Below are positions 36,518 to 45,789 of a stretch of 64,000 nt of DNA, one piece after another. Position numbers and translations under genes: made by a program. This DNA comes from Sneathiella chinensis (GTDB lineage Bacteria; Pseudomonadota; Alphaproteobacteria; Sneathiellales; Sneathiellaceae), in the NCBI RefSeq assembly GCF_012720115.1, contig NZ_VNWN01000010.1, positions 1 to 64,000 of the forward strand. The letters are read 5' to 3'. Numbering within the stretch: position 1 is the first letter of the stretch; the number at the start of each line of letters is the position of its first letter. A model generated the notes under the pieces. The model saw only the letters and a list, made by a program, of their open reading frames with translations, had not been told where the DNA came from and made no database searches.

Positions 36518-36549
36518 GGCGCCACGACCGACTTTCCGGCCGTGGCGCC
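36518..36549 (-). terminator. terminator of the sugar ABC operon
   Basis: GGCGCCACG / CGTGGCGCC stem followed on the minus strand by six T residues. It lies 25 bases after the solute-binding protein stop and may also halt MFS transcripts on the plus strand. Confidence 0.8.
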
Positions 36550-36573
36550 CGCTTTCCTGAACGGGGAAAGAAC

Positions 36574-37824
36574 TTATTTCATGCCAAGCTGGATCCGCAG
36601 GGTTTCCGCCAGTTCCCTGACCCGTGCTTCCGGGTCCGCCCCTTCGGCAATATCCACCATCGCCGCTGCGATCAGGTCGGTCACCGCAACCCCTTCAGGG
36701 CCGGGATAGGAATACCAGGGGCCCGCATAATTGGCGACCTGACTGTGTGCCACACGGGCGTTCCGGTTGTTCTTGTAAAACTCACCCAGATAGGCGTCAT
36801 CTTCGATCACCAGCGCGTTCGCCGGGGCATAGCCGGTATTTTCCACAATGATTTTCTGACCTTCCGGGCCGGTCACAAAGGACATATATTTCCACGCAGC
36901 TTCCTGCCGCGCCTTGTCGTCCGTCAACAGGACAATGGCGGAACCACCGGTCGGGAAATACACGCTGTTCTTGTCCGTCGCCGCAAGCGGTGTCGGCAGC
37001 ACAGTCAGCTCAAAAGCATCCCCTGCGCCCTGCTCAAACCGCTTTTGCAGGGAGGAACTTTCAAACATGATGCCAAGGGTTCCGGCGGGCATGGCCTGAC
37101 GGGCCTCGTTGTCACCATAGGATTTCATACCGCCTTCCGTAACAAACCGCTGATAAAGACCGGCGGCACGAATACCCGCCTCGCTATCGAAGGCGATGTC
37201 GCTTTCATCCCCGGACAGCGGACGTCCCCCATGGGCGCCCAGCAGGGACTGGAAACGCCAGTCATGCCGATCGATCCAGATCCCGTCGATATTGTCCCCA
37301 AGCGCATTGATCTTGGCTGCCAGTTCAATCACACCATCAAACGTCTTGGGGAAATTTTCCATGGAACCGCCGGCCCGTTTCACCAGATCCGGGTTGACAT
37401 ACATGACCAATGTCGAAGCAGAAGTCCCGAGGGCATGCTGCTTGCCCTTATATTCGCCCAAAGACAACAGCGCCCGGGTGTAGCCCAGTTCTTCTGCCTT
37501 GTCGCCAAGGAAGCCATCAAGCGGTTGGGTCATCCCGCGGCTTTCAAGAATACGCCACCGGTTCAGCCCCACATAGGCCACATCCGGTGTTGTCCCCGCC
37601 ACGGATTCCCGCAAGAGCCGCTGGACCCCCTCGGCATAATTTTCCGCCGGGCCGTCAATCCGTACCTTGATATCCGGGTTCTTTTCCATGAACGCATCGG
37701 CAAGGGCCTCCTGGGTATCGGCCCAGATGGTCGGGATCGCATAATGAACCCGGATTTCGGTTTCCTGGGCACTCGCACTGGTGGCCGCCACGGCAAGTGC
37801 AGCGGCAAAGAATAACGACTTCAT
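36574..37824 (-). CDS. ABC sugar-type solute-binding protein
   Basis: A 416-residue family 1 extracellular solute-binding protein. A Sec signal peptide (MKSLFFAAALAVAATSASA) is followed by ETEIRVHYAIPTIWADTQEAL. Interior parts such as FPTGGSAIVLL and KYMSFVTGPEGQKIIVENTGY are typical of UgpB/MalE-like proteins. The start at 37824 has GGAG upstream. Last gene of its operon, after the ATPase and two permeases, which is an unusual order since binding-protein genes mostly come first. Ligand probably a sugar, sugar alcohol or glycerol phosphate derivative. Confidence 0.9.
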   Translation of the reverse strand: MKSLFFAAALAVAATSASAQETEIRVHYAIPTIWADTQEALADAFMEKNPDIKVRIDGPAENYAEGVQRLLRESVAGTTPDVAYVGLNRWRILESRGMTQPLDGFLGDKAEELGYTRALLSLGEYKGKQHALGTSASTLVMYVNPDLVKRAGGSMENFPKTFDGVIELAAKINALGDNIDGIWIDRHDWRFQSLLGAHGGRPLSGDESDIAFDSEAGIRAAGLYQRFVTEGGMKSYGDNEARQAMPAGTLGIMFESSSLQKRFEQGAGDAFELTVLPTPLAATDKNSVYFPTGGSAIVLLTDDKARQEAAWKYMSFVTGPEGQKIIVENTGYAPANALVIEDDAYLGEFYKNNRNARVAHSQVANYAGPWYSYPGPEGVAVTDLIAAAMVDIAEGADPEARVRELAETLRIQLGMK

Positions 37825-37891
37825 CTTTGTTAACTCCAAAAAGTAAAACTGGAAGCACACGGTTGGGTCCGCGCATCACGGTTATGTTGGA

Positions 37892-38719
37892 TCATCCCTT
37901 CAGCCCTCCTGCGGAAAGGCCCTGGGTAAATTTTCGCTGCGCCAACAGGAACGCCAGAACCAGCGGCGCGGTAATGATCAGGGCCGCCGCCATCAGCGGG
38001 CCGACATCGTCTCCCGATTCCTGATCCCGGAAATACAGGATACCGCGCGGCGGTGTCGCCAGTTCCGGGTCTGTGATCGCAATCAGCGGCCAGAACAGGT
38101 CATTCCAATGGGCGGTGACGGAGAAAATTGCGAAAGCTGTAGCAGCGGGCAAGGCCAGCGGAAAAGCCACACGCCAGACAATTTCCATCTCTCCCATCCC
38201 ATCCACGCGGGCGGCGTCAAACAGGTCCTTTGGCATCTGGGAGAAAAACTGCCGGAACAGGAAAATGCCAAACGCGGTCGGGATAAAGGGCAAGATCAGC
38301 GCCCAATAGGTATTCAGGATACCCATCTCGGCAAAACCCAGAAAAATGGGAATGGCCGTGACATGGAACGGCACCAGCAAGGCCGCCAGAACGCAGGCAA
38401 AAACAACCGTCCGCCAACGGGTCCGCCGCTGAACCAGCGCATAGGCACAAGGCACCGTAAACAGGATCTGGAAGACCAGAATGCCCAGCACCACCACAAG
38501 ACCGTTCATCAGGTAAAGGGGGACATCCGTTTGCGTCATTGCGACGACAAAATTGTTCCATTCCAGCCGTGTCGGCAGCAGGTCAATATCGGCACTGAAG
38601 ATTTCATCACGGGGCTTGAACGCCAAGGACACCATCCAGATGAAGGGCAACAAAATCCCCATTGCGCCAACAATCAGCAGAAACAGGGAGACCCCTCGGG
38701 ACAAGGAACGCCGTATCAT
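37892..38719 (-). CDS. ABC sugar-type permease (UgpE/MalG-like)
   Basis: A 275-residue six-helix CUT1 permease. The EAA loop is DAARVDGMGEMEIVWRVAFPLALPA. Start: the ATG at 38719 overlaps the stop of the preceding permease by four bases (ATGA); longer frames are not family-like. It ends QRKFTQGLSAGGLKG, the usual MalG-type C-terminus. Confidence 0.92.
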   Translation of the reverse strand: MIRRSLSRGVSLFLLIVGAMGILLPFIWMVSLAFKPRDEIFSADIDLLPTRLEWNNFVVAMTQTDVPLYLMNGLVVVLGILVFQILFTVPCAYALVQRRTRWRTVVFACVLAALLVPFHVTAIPIFLGFAEMGILNTYWALILPFIPTAFGIFLFRQFFSQMPKDLFDAARVDGMGEMEIVWRVAFPLALPAATAFAIFSVTAHWNDLFWPLIAITDPELATPPRGILYFRDQESGDDVGPLMAAALIITAPLVLAFLLAQRKFTQGLSAGGLKG

Positions 38720-39618
38720 TTGTAGTGGACCCTTCGTTCGACAATGCGGAACTGGGCGATTGTCAGCACCAGCAGGAAGGCGAAGAACACCATGGTGATG
38801 GCACTCGAATACCCTGCCTTGAAATACACGAACCCCTCGCGGTACAGCGCATAGACAAGCGTATCCGAGGCGAAGGCCGGCCCACCTTTTGTGAGGGTGG
38901 CAACCGTTTCGAAAACCCGAAAGGCATTGGTTGCGGTGACCACCAGAACAAACAGGGTGGTAGGCCCCAGCAGGGGCCATGTCACCGTCCAGAACCGTGA
39001 CCAACCACCCCCGGCCCCATCCACATCCGCAGCGTCATACAACTCCGGGGGAATGGAGGTCAGGCCTGCAAGAAACAGGATCATGTTATAGCCGACCGTC
39101 TGCCACACCCCGATGACCGCAAGGGTATACAGGACAAGACCCCGGTCACTCAGCCAGCTTTTCGGCTCTCCGCCCAGCAGGGTCAGGAACTGGTTCACCA
39201 CCCCCAAAGACGGATGCAGGACCATCTGCCACGCCACAGACATGGCAACCAGCGTTGCCGCAACAGGCAAAAAATAAACCGTCCGCAGCAGATGCGACAG
39301 GCGCGGCGCCCAGTCCAGCATTCGGTGCAGGCCAATCGCCACGAACAGGCCAAGACCAACAGAGGCCGGGATGACCAGCGCTACATACAGAAGGGTATTG
39401 GTAATCGCCTTTTGCCCCAGGGCCGAGCCAAACAACTTGCTGTAATTGCCCAGACCGATCCACACGAAATCACGGGCCCCGAACTGGTAGTCGGTGAAGG
39501 ACAGGACCGCAACGACCAGAACAGGCACAAAAATGAAAACAATCATGGCAAGGGTTGCCGGGCCTGCCAGCCAGAAATCCGTCAAGCCGTCCCTGACATT
39601 CCGGGAAAGTCGGATCAT
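38716..39618 (-). CDS. ABC sugar-type permease (UgpA/MalF-like)
   Basis: A 300-residue six-helix CUT1 permease. The EAA loop is DAADVDGAGGWSRFWTVTWPLLGPT, preceded by LTSIPPELY. It overlaps the ATPase gene by four bases and the second permease by four, showing tight translational coupling. Confidence 0.92.
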   Translation of the reverse strand: MIRLSRNVRDGLTDFWLAGPATLAMIVFIFVPVLVVAVLSFTDYQFGARDFVWIGLGNYSKLFGSALGQKAITNTLLYVALVIPASVGLGLFVAIGLHRMLDWAPRLSHLLRTVYFLPVAATLVAMSVAWQMVLHPSLGVVNQFLTLLGGEPKSWLSDRGLVLYTLAVIGVWQTVGYNMILFLAGLTSIPPELYDAADVDGAGGGWSRFWTVTWPLLGPTTLFVLVVTATNAFRVFETVATLTKGGPAFASDTLVYALYREGFVYFKAGYSSAITMVFFAFLLVLTIAQFRIVERRVHYK

Positions 39619-40706
39619 GCCCCCAACTCCACCCGCAAGCCACTTTCGCCGCTAAAGGCATGCAGCCGATCCGGCGTGAAACCGAGACGGATCAGACTGC
39701 CCGGCGGCGGCGTGCAATAATCATCCGCCGCAATGGCCCGAACAAATTTCCCGGTTGTCGTCCGCAGCCCAAGCAGTATTTCCGACCCGAGGAACTCCGC
39801 TGTTTCAAGCCATGCTTCCAGCGTTCCGTCTTCAGCCGGAGACACATGCTCCGGGCGCAATCCGATCACATGGCGGTCCGCCGCCGGATGCAGTCCCATT
39901 ACCCCATCTTCCGGGCGGAACAGGTTGATGGCATTTGTTCCAATAAAGGCCGCCACCTCTTTCGAGGCCGGTTTCTCATACAGGCTGCGCGGGCTGCCCG
40001 CCTGTGCCACCTGCCCACCGATCATGACCACCACCTGATCGGCCATGGCCATGGCCTCCGCCTGATCATGGGTCACATAGACAAAGGGCCGCCCCGTTTC
40101 CTTGTGAAGGGCTGACAGCTCGGCCCGCATGCGGATACGCAACCGCGCATCCAGATTGGAAAGCGGCTCGTCCAGCAGGAACAGAACCGGATCGCGGACC
40201 AGTGCCCGCCCCAGCGCGACCCGTTGCTTCTGCCCACCGGACAGGGTGCCCGGCTTCCGGTCCAGATAAGGCTCCAACCCCAGAATTTCGGCGGCGTGCC
40301 CGACCTTTTCATGGATCATTTTACGCACCCCACCGCTGCCGGGAGACAACCGCCCCACCCCCGGCAAGCGGCCGAACACGGACAGATGGCGCATGGCCAA
40401 GGGCAAAGCCATATTCTGCGCAACCGTCAAATGCGGGTACAGCGCATAGGACTGGAACACCATGGCCACATTCCGTTCATGGGCAGTTTTGTCGCTGACA
40501 TTCTCACCGTTCAGGAGCACCTGTCCGGCGCTGGGCTGCTCCAACCCCGCCATGATCCGCAGGGTTGTGGACTTGCCGCACCCGGACGCCCCCAGCAATG
40601 CGGTAAAACTGCCCGCCTTTACAGAAATATCGACGTGATCCAGTACGGTATTGGCGCCAAAGCATCGGCTCACCCCCCGCAATTCCAGAACAGTTTCTGA
40701 TGTCAT
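39615..40706 (-). CDS. ABC sugar-type ATPase (UgpC/MalK-like)
   Basis: A 363-residue ATPase with the MalK-type C-terminal regulatory domain (TOBE-like, about 250-360). Walker A is GASGCGKS, the signature LSGGQKQRVALGRAL, Walker B LFLLDEPLSNLDARLR. A short insertion between the Q loop and signature (PGVGRLSPGSGGVRK) is unusual. First gene of the operon, preceded by a putative DeoR site at 40716. Confidence 0.93.
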   Translation of the reverse strand: MTSETVLELRGVSRCFGANTVLDHVDISVKAGSFTALLGASGCGKSTTLRIMAGLEQPSAGQVLLNGENVSDKTAHERNVAMVFQSYALYPHLTVAQNMALPLAMRHLSVFGRLPGVGRLSPGSGGVRKMIHEKVGHAAEILGLEPYLDRKPGTLSGGQKQRVALGRALVRDPVLFLLDEPLSNLDARLRIRMRAELSALHKETGRPFVYVTHDQAEAMAMADQVVVMIGGQVAQAGSPRSLYEKPASKEVAAFIGTNAINLFRPEDGVMGLHPAADRHVIGLRPEHVSPAEDGTLEAWLETAEFLGSEILLGLRTTTGKFVRAIAADDYCTPPPGSLIRLGFTPDRLHAFSGESGLRVELGA

Positions 40707-40715
40707 CTCAACCCC

Positions 40716-40739
40716 TAAACGTAAACTTTCTTACAAACT
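40716..40739. promoter_or_regulatory. putative DeoR operator, ABC-operon copy
   Basis: Contains CGTAAACTTTCTTACAAACT, just upstream of the ABC ATPase start. The same pattern (GTAAACT-N-TCTT-N-CAA) recurs at 41410 between the SLOG gene and the DeoR regulator. Two independent occurrences flanking genes of one putative regulon support an operator. Confidence 0.6.
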
Positions 40740-40759
40740 GACAGCAGACGATGTATCTT

Positions 40760-41392
40760 TTATGACATTCCGGCAGACTGCAGAAAATGCTCCGCCAATC
40801 GCGTAGCGGCCTCCTCCGGCCCCGCGACATGCTCAACCCCTTCCACAGCGGGCGCCCCGGCAATACCGATCACAGGCTTGGAAAAATGCAGGCCATAGGC
40901 CACTTCTGACAGGGTTCCGTAAGACCCGCCCACCGCGATCAGGGCGGCGGAGGATTTTGCGATAATCATGTTCCGCGCCTCACTCAAACCTGTAGCGATC
41001 GGCAAGGCGACAAAGGGATTGGCCGTCCGCCAGTCATGATCAGGGATCATCCCCACCGTCAGACCTCCCGCTTCATGGCATCCCTTGGAAACCGCCTCCA
41101 TGACGCCTCCCTTGCCGCCGCAGATTACGGTCATCCCCATCTGCCCCAGCGCAGCACCAACAGCCTCTGCGGCCACAAGTTGTTCAGGCGTTGCCTCACG
41201 CGGCCCGATCACACCAACAGGAATGCGCCGGGCACGGGGGCTCCCCGCAAGGGCTGTCAGCGCCTCACGCGGGGTGACCGCTTCGGCCGGCTGCGGGATA
41301 TCGGCTTTCACCCAGCGCCACTCCCACGGGTCCAGCCGCCCCTGCTTCGTGTAAATCACACCGCCCGACAAAAAATATTGGTCCATTGCCAT
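40760..41392 (-). CDS. SLOG-fold protein (TIGR00725 / LOG-like)
   Basis: A 210-residue Rossmann-like protein of the SLOG group. The motifs are VIGPREATPEQ, CGGKGGVMEAVSKG and GGSYGTLSEVAYGL, the last being the counterpart of PGGxGTxxE in LOG-type nucleotide phosphoribohydrolases. The N-terminal 60 residues (SGGVIYTKQGRLDPWEWRW) are an extra domain seen in some TIGR00725 members. GGAAG precedes the ATG. It is upstream of the ABC operon on the same strand, so nucleotide- or sugar-like ligands are possible; function is not established. Confidence 0.82.
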   Translation of the reverse strand: MAMDQYFLSGGVIYTKQGRLDPWEWRWVKADIPQPAEAVTPREALTALAGSPRARRIPVGVIGPREATPEQLVAAEAVGAALGQMGMTVICGGKGGVMEAVSKGCHEAGGLTVGMIPDHDWRTANPFVALPIATGLSEARNMIIAKSSAALIAVGGSYGTLSEVAYGLHFSKPVIGIAGAPAVEGVEHVAGPEEAATRLAEHFLQSAGMS

Positions 41393-41409
41393 TGGTTTCT
41401 TCCAGATTT

Positions 41410-41430
41410 AAATGTAAACTATCTTCCAAC
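41410..41430. promoter_or_regulatory. putative DeoR operator, regulator copy
   Basis: TGTAAACTATCTTCCAAC in the 61-bp spacer between the SLOG gene and the divergent DeoR gene. Matches the element at 40716 in both half-blocks, GTAAACT and TCTTNCAA. Confidence 0.6.
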
Positions 41431-41453
41431 TATAGTCTTTTTCTTACAGAACC

Positions 41454-42188
41454 ATGACAACAGCCATGACAACGCCGCCCCTGACCGACCGTCAAAAGCA
41501 GATCCTGGACTTCACGGAACGGGATGGCTTTGTAACCATTGAACGTCTCGCCGAGATTTTCAGCGTGTCCGCCCAAACGGTTCGCCGGGACATAATCACC
41601 CTGTCAGAAGCGGGGCGCCTGCAACGCTTTCACGGCGGCGCCGGCGCCATTGAAACCCATGAAACCCTGCGACTGGATTACAGCCACAAGGAAAACCTGT
41701 CTGTATCCGGGAAAACGGCCGTTGCCCGCCAAGCCGCGGCGCTCATTCCAGACGGAACCAGCCTGTATCTTGATGTGGGCACCACCATGGAAATGACGGC
41801 GAAGGCCCTGAACGCCCATCAAGGCCTGAACATCTTCACCAACAGCATGCGGGTTGCCCTTGCCCTTGATATCTCCCGCCACACCATTCACGTTCTGGGC
41901 GGCAGGGTCGCGGGGAAAGACGGCTCCCTTGTCAGTGAGGATCTGCCCCTGACCTTGAGCGGACTGCAACTGGATTTTGCGCTGATTGCCTGTTCCTGCA
42001 TTGACGACAAAGAGCGGGTTATGGATTTCGACCTGTCCAAGATCGCCGTGAAACGGGCGGCCATGGCCTCGGCCACGCGCACCATGCTGCTTGCCACACC
42101 GGACAAGTTTGGCCGCGCCGCCCTTGCCACCATCGCCCCCCTGCAGGATTTTGACCATGTCATCGATGGAAGGCCCCCTTCAACCTGA
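41454..42188 (+). CDS. DeoR-family transcriptional regulator
   Basis: A 244-residue GlpR-like DeoR repressor. The HTH (about 8-62) reads TDRQKQILDFTERDGFVTIERLAE, then SVSAQTVRRDIITLSEAGRL. The sugar-phosphate-sensing C-terminal domain has LDVGTTMEMTAKAL and FTNSMRVALAL. Such proteins respond to phosphorylated sugars. Its divergent position and the shared motifs at 40716 and 41410 suggest it controls the ABC importer and SLOG protein. Confidence 0.92.
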   Translation: MTTAMTTPPLTDRQKQILDFTERDGFVTIERLAEIFSVSAQTVRRDIITLSEAGRLQRFHGGAGAIETHETLRLDYSHKENLSVSGKTAVARQAAALIPDGTSLYLDVGTTMEMTAKALNAHQGLNIFTNSMRVALALDISRHTIHVLGGRVAGKDGSLVSEDLPLTLSGLQLDFALIACSCIDDKERVMDFDLSKIAVKRAAMASATRTMLLATPDKFGRAALATIAPLQDFDHVIDGRPPST

Positions 42189-42248
42189 CCCCCGGACAGA
42201 AAAAGGTTTACACATAAAGCGCTTGCCTTAATTTCTGTGGAAGAATAT

Positions 42249-42267
42249 TATTCTCTATAAAGAATAT
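42249..42267. promoter_or_regulatory. putative IclR-2 operator, regulator copy
   Basis: TATTCTCTATAAAGAATAT, a near-perfect palindrome 114 bases before the IclR-2 start. It closely matches the element at 46399 in the TRAP-3/acyl-CoA dehydrogenase divergent region (AATTCTCTTTACAGAATAT), pointing to autoregulation and a shared regulon. Confidence 0.68.
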
Positions 42268-42380
42268 TGAGGATGCTCTTCGCTTGATACAACGACTAAC
42301 ACCAGCCTGCCAGCACGCCTCACCAGAGACAGTCAATCAGTGGGGGCAAACATGTCCCGTCAGGGTCAGTTGGGATAAAC

Positions 42381-43169
42381 ATGGACAAACCGGACCAGCC
42401 AGCAATCAAACTTGTCGGTGCCCTGCATAGCGGCATCAGCATCCTGCGATATCTCAGCACCCGGAACGCGCCCGCAGGTGTCACGCAGGTGGCGCGGGAC
42501 CTGTCCCTGAACCCCAGCACATGCTTCAACCTTCTCCGGACGCTGGCCCACGAGAAACTGGTGACCTTCAATACGGAAACCAAGACCTATCAAATTGGTT
42601 TGGGGCTGGTGGAGATTGCCCAGTCCGCACTCAACAGCGCCAGCCTTGTGCGCATGATCCAGCCGATTATCGATGACATTTCAGCCCGCCACCAGATAAC
42701 GGTCACCCTGTGCCAGAAAATGGAAGACGACCGGGTGATGATGATTGCCAATGCGGAAACCGCCTCCTACATCCGCATCCATATGGCCATCGGTCAGCGC
42801 CTGCCCCTGTTTATCGGTGCCTTGGGGCGCTGCTTTGCCGCTTTTTCCGACCTCTCGAAAGCGGAGCTTAAAAAGGAATATTCCAAACTCCGGTTTGAAA
42901 CGCCCCTACCTTTCGAGGACTGGCTTGCTAGTCTGGAGGATGTGCGGCGGAACTATTTTGCTATCGACAAAGAGCATTTCAACAAGGGCTTCACGACCGT
43001 ATCAGCCCCCATCTTCAATCTGGATAACCGTCCCGGTATGGCCATCAGCGCCGTTACCGTCACCGCCCAGATTACGGACCAAAAACTGCAGGATATTGCC
43101 GTCTCCATCCGGGAGGCTGGCAAACAGATCAGCGCCACCATTCAGGGCGCCCCCATCCCGCCCCAATAA
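42381..43169 (+). CDS. IclR-family transcriptional regulator (IclR-2)
   Basis: A 262-residue IclR protein. The winged helix spans about 8-70 (GVTQVARDLSLNPSTCFNLLRTL), followed by the effector domain (GQRLPLFIGALGRCFAAFS, GMAISAVTVTAQI). It lies at the end of the TRAP-3 operon and, by the matched palindromes at 42249 and 46399, probably controls TRAP-3 and the two acyl-CoA dehydrogenases. The effector is likely the transported acid or its CoA ester. Confidence 0.92.
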   Translation: MDKPDQPAIKLVGALHSGISILRYLSTRNAPAGVTQVARDLSLNPSTCFNLLRTLAHEKLVTFNTETKTYQIGLGLVEIAQSALNSASLVRMIQPIIDDISARHQITVTLCQKMEDDRVMMIANAETASYIRIHMAIGQRLPLFIGALGRCFAAFSDLSKAELKKEYSKLRFETPLPFEDWLASLEDVRRNYFAIDKEHFNKGFTTVSAPIFNLDNRPGMAISAVTVTAQITDQKLQDIAVSIREAGKQISATIQGAPIPPQ

Positions 43170-43171
43170 GA

Positions 43172-43198
43172 AAGGGCCAGTCCTGACAACTGGCCCTT
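43172..43198. terminator. bidirectional terminator between IclR-2 and TRAP-3
   Basis: AAGGGCCAGT / ACTGGCCCTT stem with a seven-base loop. On the minus strand TTTCTTATT follows. It ends iclR on one side and the TRAP-3 operon on the other. Confidence 0.7.
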
Positions 43199-43240
43199 CC
43201 CGAAACATGGCCTTGCGACCCGTTCTTCATAACAGGATGA

Positions 43241-44384
43241 TCACTGCCCCAAGGCCATCACATCGACCTTGGACAAAACCTCGTCCCACAGCATGTTGGC
43301 CATGGCCATGTCATCGCCCTGGATTGGCTCGTACTTGCCATGCCATTTCTCGATCAGGTCGATCAGGGTATCCATCAACGGTTCCGGGTCGGCGATCTTG
43401 TACTTGTCCTTTGCCATTTCAATCACCTGCGCCCGGTCGCTTTTCAGGAAGTCCGTGACCGATGCCTTCAGACCTTCGGATGGTGCAAAGAATTCTAGGT
43501 TCTTCTTGTCCGCTTCCTCCCGAACAAGATCATCCCCCTTCATATAGCCTCTGGCCGTACCGATCAGGCCAATCGAGGCATTCTTCATCAGGATTTTCCT
43601 CTGTGCCTCGGTCAGTTTTGCCCAATGCAAGCGGCTGACGGAGAACACGCCCCATGACCGGTAGGTTCCCAGATTGATTTCCGTGATCTTGTTGGAAATA
43701 TCCCAAAGGCTGTGACTCCGCATGGCGCCAATGGGCTGCATGACCGCATCGATCTGCCCGCGCGAAAAGGCCTCGTACATTTCACTGGCGGAGGTAGCGA
43801 TCGGCACACCGCCCACATGACGCACCCAACGCGCCCAAAGCGCCCCCGGCGTCCGGATCTTGAGGCCTTTCAAGGTCTCAACGTCACTGAGATCCTCGTT
43901 GCCGATCAACTGATAGGCTGATGTGCTGGTGGTGCCCAGAACAACAAGCCCGTTCCGTTTGTAATCCTCAAGGCAGCCACCGCAATGCATGAAGTTGAAC
44001 TCGGTCATCGCAGCGGAAACTGCGGGCGGGAAGTTACCATAGATCGCCATATCCGCGATCAGGTTGGCGTAAGGAAATTCCGCCGGATAATACCCGAAAA
44101 CAATCTGGCCGATATCGGCAACCCCGTTCCGAAGCCCTTCCACCATATTCTTGCCGCCAAGAATGGCCCCGCCTGAATACAGCTTGTATGTCATCTCGCC
44201 ATTGGAATCGGCCTCGACGCGCTCCAGAAAGGGGATCGCCCCGAACTCGACAACCGGATTTTTTCGGGGACAGGAACGACGCGAACCGCCCCTGATCGGC
44301 GCTTGCCTGACTGATCGGCAATGCCATCAGCCCTCCCAGCGCGGCAAGAACGCCCAGCTGTTTAACCCTCTTCACTAGTTTCAC
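43241..44384 (-). pseudogene. dctP: TRAP substrate-binding protein (TRAP-3 DctP) with a frameshift
   Basis: The gene is split. From a GTG at 44384 (AGGAG upstream) one frame encodes a signal peptide (KLVKRVKQLGVLAALGGLMALPISQASA) and the mature start DQGRFASFLSPK. The rest, TYKLYSGGAILGGKNMVEGL onward, is in the next frame (317-residue open stretch ending at 43241). Deleting one A from the A6 run (plus-strand T6, 44259-44264) restores a continuous family-like join, PKNPVVEFGAIPFLERVEAD. This may be a sequencing error, a recent inactivation or, less likely, slippage. Unlike the other sets, dctP is the last gene. Confidence 0.85.
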
Positions 44385-44481
44385 TGCACCTCTCCTTTTC
44401 ATTTGTTTTCTTGTTTATTTTTTACTCAGGAACTCTCCCGGCCGGTTTTTCCCACAACAGGCCGGGCACTCACTTTCGCCC

Positions 44482-45789
44482 CTACCCCATCAGGTTTGGC
44501 AGCCAGAGACTGATTTCCGGGAACAGGATCAACAACGTCATGGTGATGAGGTCGGCAACAAGGAACCACAGGATGCCCTTGAAAATGGTTGCGGTACTGA
44601 CAGCATCCCCTAGAATTCCCTTGATCACGAAAACGTTCAGCCCAACCGGCGGCGTGATCAGTGCAATCTCAAGGAATTTTGCGACCAGAATGCCAAACCA
44701 GATCAGGTTGATATCCGCCGCTTCAACCACCGGCAGGAAGATCGGCAATGTCAGCAGCATGATCCCGATCGGGTCCAGAAACATCCCAAGGATCAGATAG
44801 ACACAGGCAATCCCCATCAGGATCATCATCGGGCTGGCAGCCGCCTCTACGGCGATTTCGGACAGAACATCCGGCACACCGCTCAAGGCCAGAAACCGGG
44901 TCAGGATAGCCGCGCCGATGGCAATGACAAAAATGGCGGCCGTACTGACAAGGGTCTCCGACACCGACTTGCGGATCAGGTCCAGGCTCAAGGCCCCCTT
45001 CAGCCCGGCGACAATGAAGGATAACAGCGCCCCCACGGCCCCGGCCTCGGTCGGGGTAAAGACCCCAAGGAACAACCCGCCCACCACGGCAACGATAATC
45101 AACATCAGCGGCCATGTTTCCGCCAGCGCAACGAACCGCTCTCCCCAGGTTGGCCGAAGGTCATGATCCGGCGCCAGTTCAGGATTGCGTTTCACCCGAA
45201 TGACAACCATGGCCGAGAACATAAATGCCGTCAGCAGGCCCGGAATGACACCGGCAATGAACAGCTTTCCAATGGGAACTTCTGCAAAAACACCGAAAAT
45301 CAGCAGCATGATGCTGGGCGGGATCATGGAACCGATTGTCCCGGCCGCCGCCACAACCCCCGATGCCAGCCCCTTGTCGTAATTGTATCGCAGCATCTCG
45401 GGCACTGCGATCCGCCCCATGGCCGCAGCACAGGCAAGGCTGGACCCGGTCACAGCGGAGAAACCGGCGCTGGCCCCGATGGACGCGATGGCAAGGCCGC
45501 CCGGCAGCGCACTCAGCCACAGCCGGGCGGTACGGAACAGCCCATCTGTCAGCCTCGCGTGATAGGCCACATACCCCATCAGCAGGAACATCGGCACGGA
45601 ACTCAGGGTCCAGTGCGCCGCAAAATCATAGGGAATTGCCGTGATAATGCCCCACATGGGGCCAGCGCCCAGCATGAAGAAAATTCCCAGCGCGCCGACA
45701 AGTCCAAGGGCCACCCCGACAGGAACATGCAGCAACATCAGTGCGACCATGACGGCCAGACCGACAACACCAATCGCAAGATCACTCAT
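44482..45789 (-). CDS. dctM: TRAP transporter large permease (TRAP-3 DctM)
   Basis: A 435-residue DctM permease with about 12 helices. It has SAVTGSSLACAAAMGRIAVPEML, GTIGSMIPPSIMLLIFG and FLDPIGIMLLTLPIFLPVV. The ATG at 45789 is used; it overlaps the dctQ stop by eight bases. Middle gene of a dctQ-dctM-dctP operon. Confidence 0.92.
   Translation of the reverse strand: MSDLAIGVVGLAVMVALMLLHVPVGVALGLVGALGIFFMLGAGPMWGIITAIPYDFAAHWTLSSVPMFLLMGYVAYHARLTDGLFRTARLWLSALPGGLAIASIGASAGFSAVTGSSLACAAAMGRIAVPEMLRYNYDKGLASGVVAAAGTIGSMIPPSIMLLIFGVFAEVPIGKLFIAGVIPGLLTAFMFSAMVVIRVKRNPELAPDHDLRPTWGERFVALAETWPLMLIIVAVVGGLFLGVFTPTEAGAVGALLSFIVAGLKGALSLDLIRKSVSETLVSTAAIFVIAIGAAILTRFLALSGVPDVLSEIAVEAAASPMMILMGIACVYLILGMFLDPIGIMLLTLPIFLPVVEAADINLIWFGILVAKFLEIALITPPVGLNVFVIKGILGDAVSTATIFKGILWFLVADLITMTLLILFPEISLWLPNLMG

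Noticed and set aside
44034-44402. A stand-alone 122-residue exported protein
   Set aside because: Its signal peptide and first mature residues are those of DctP; the rest is out-of-frame translation after the A6 indel.
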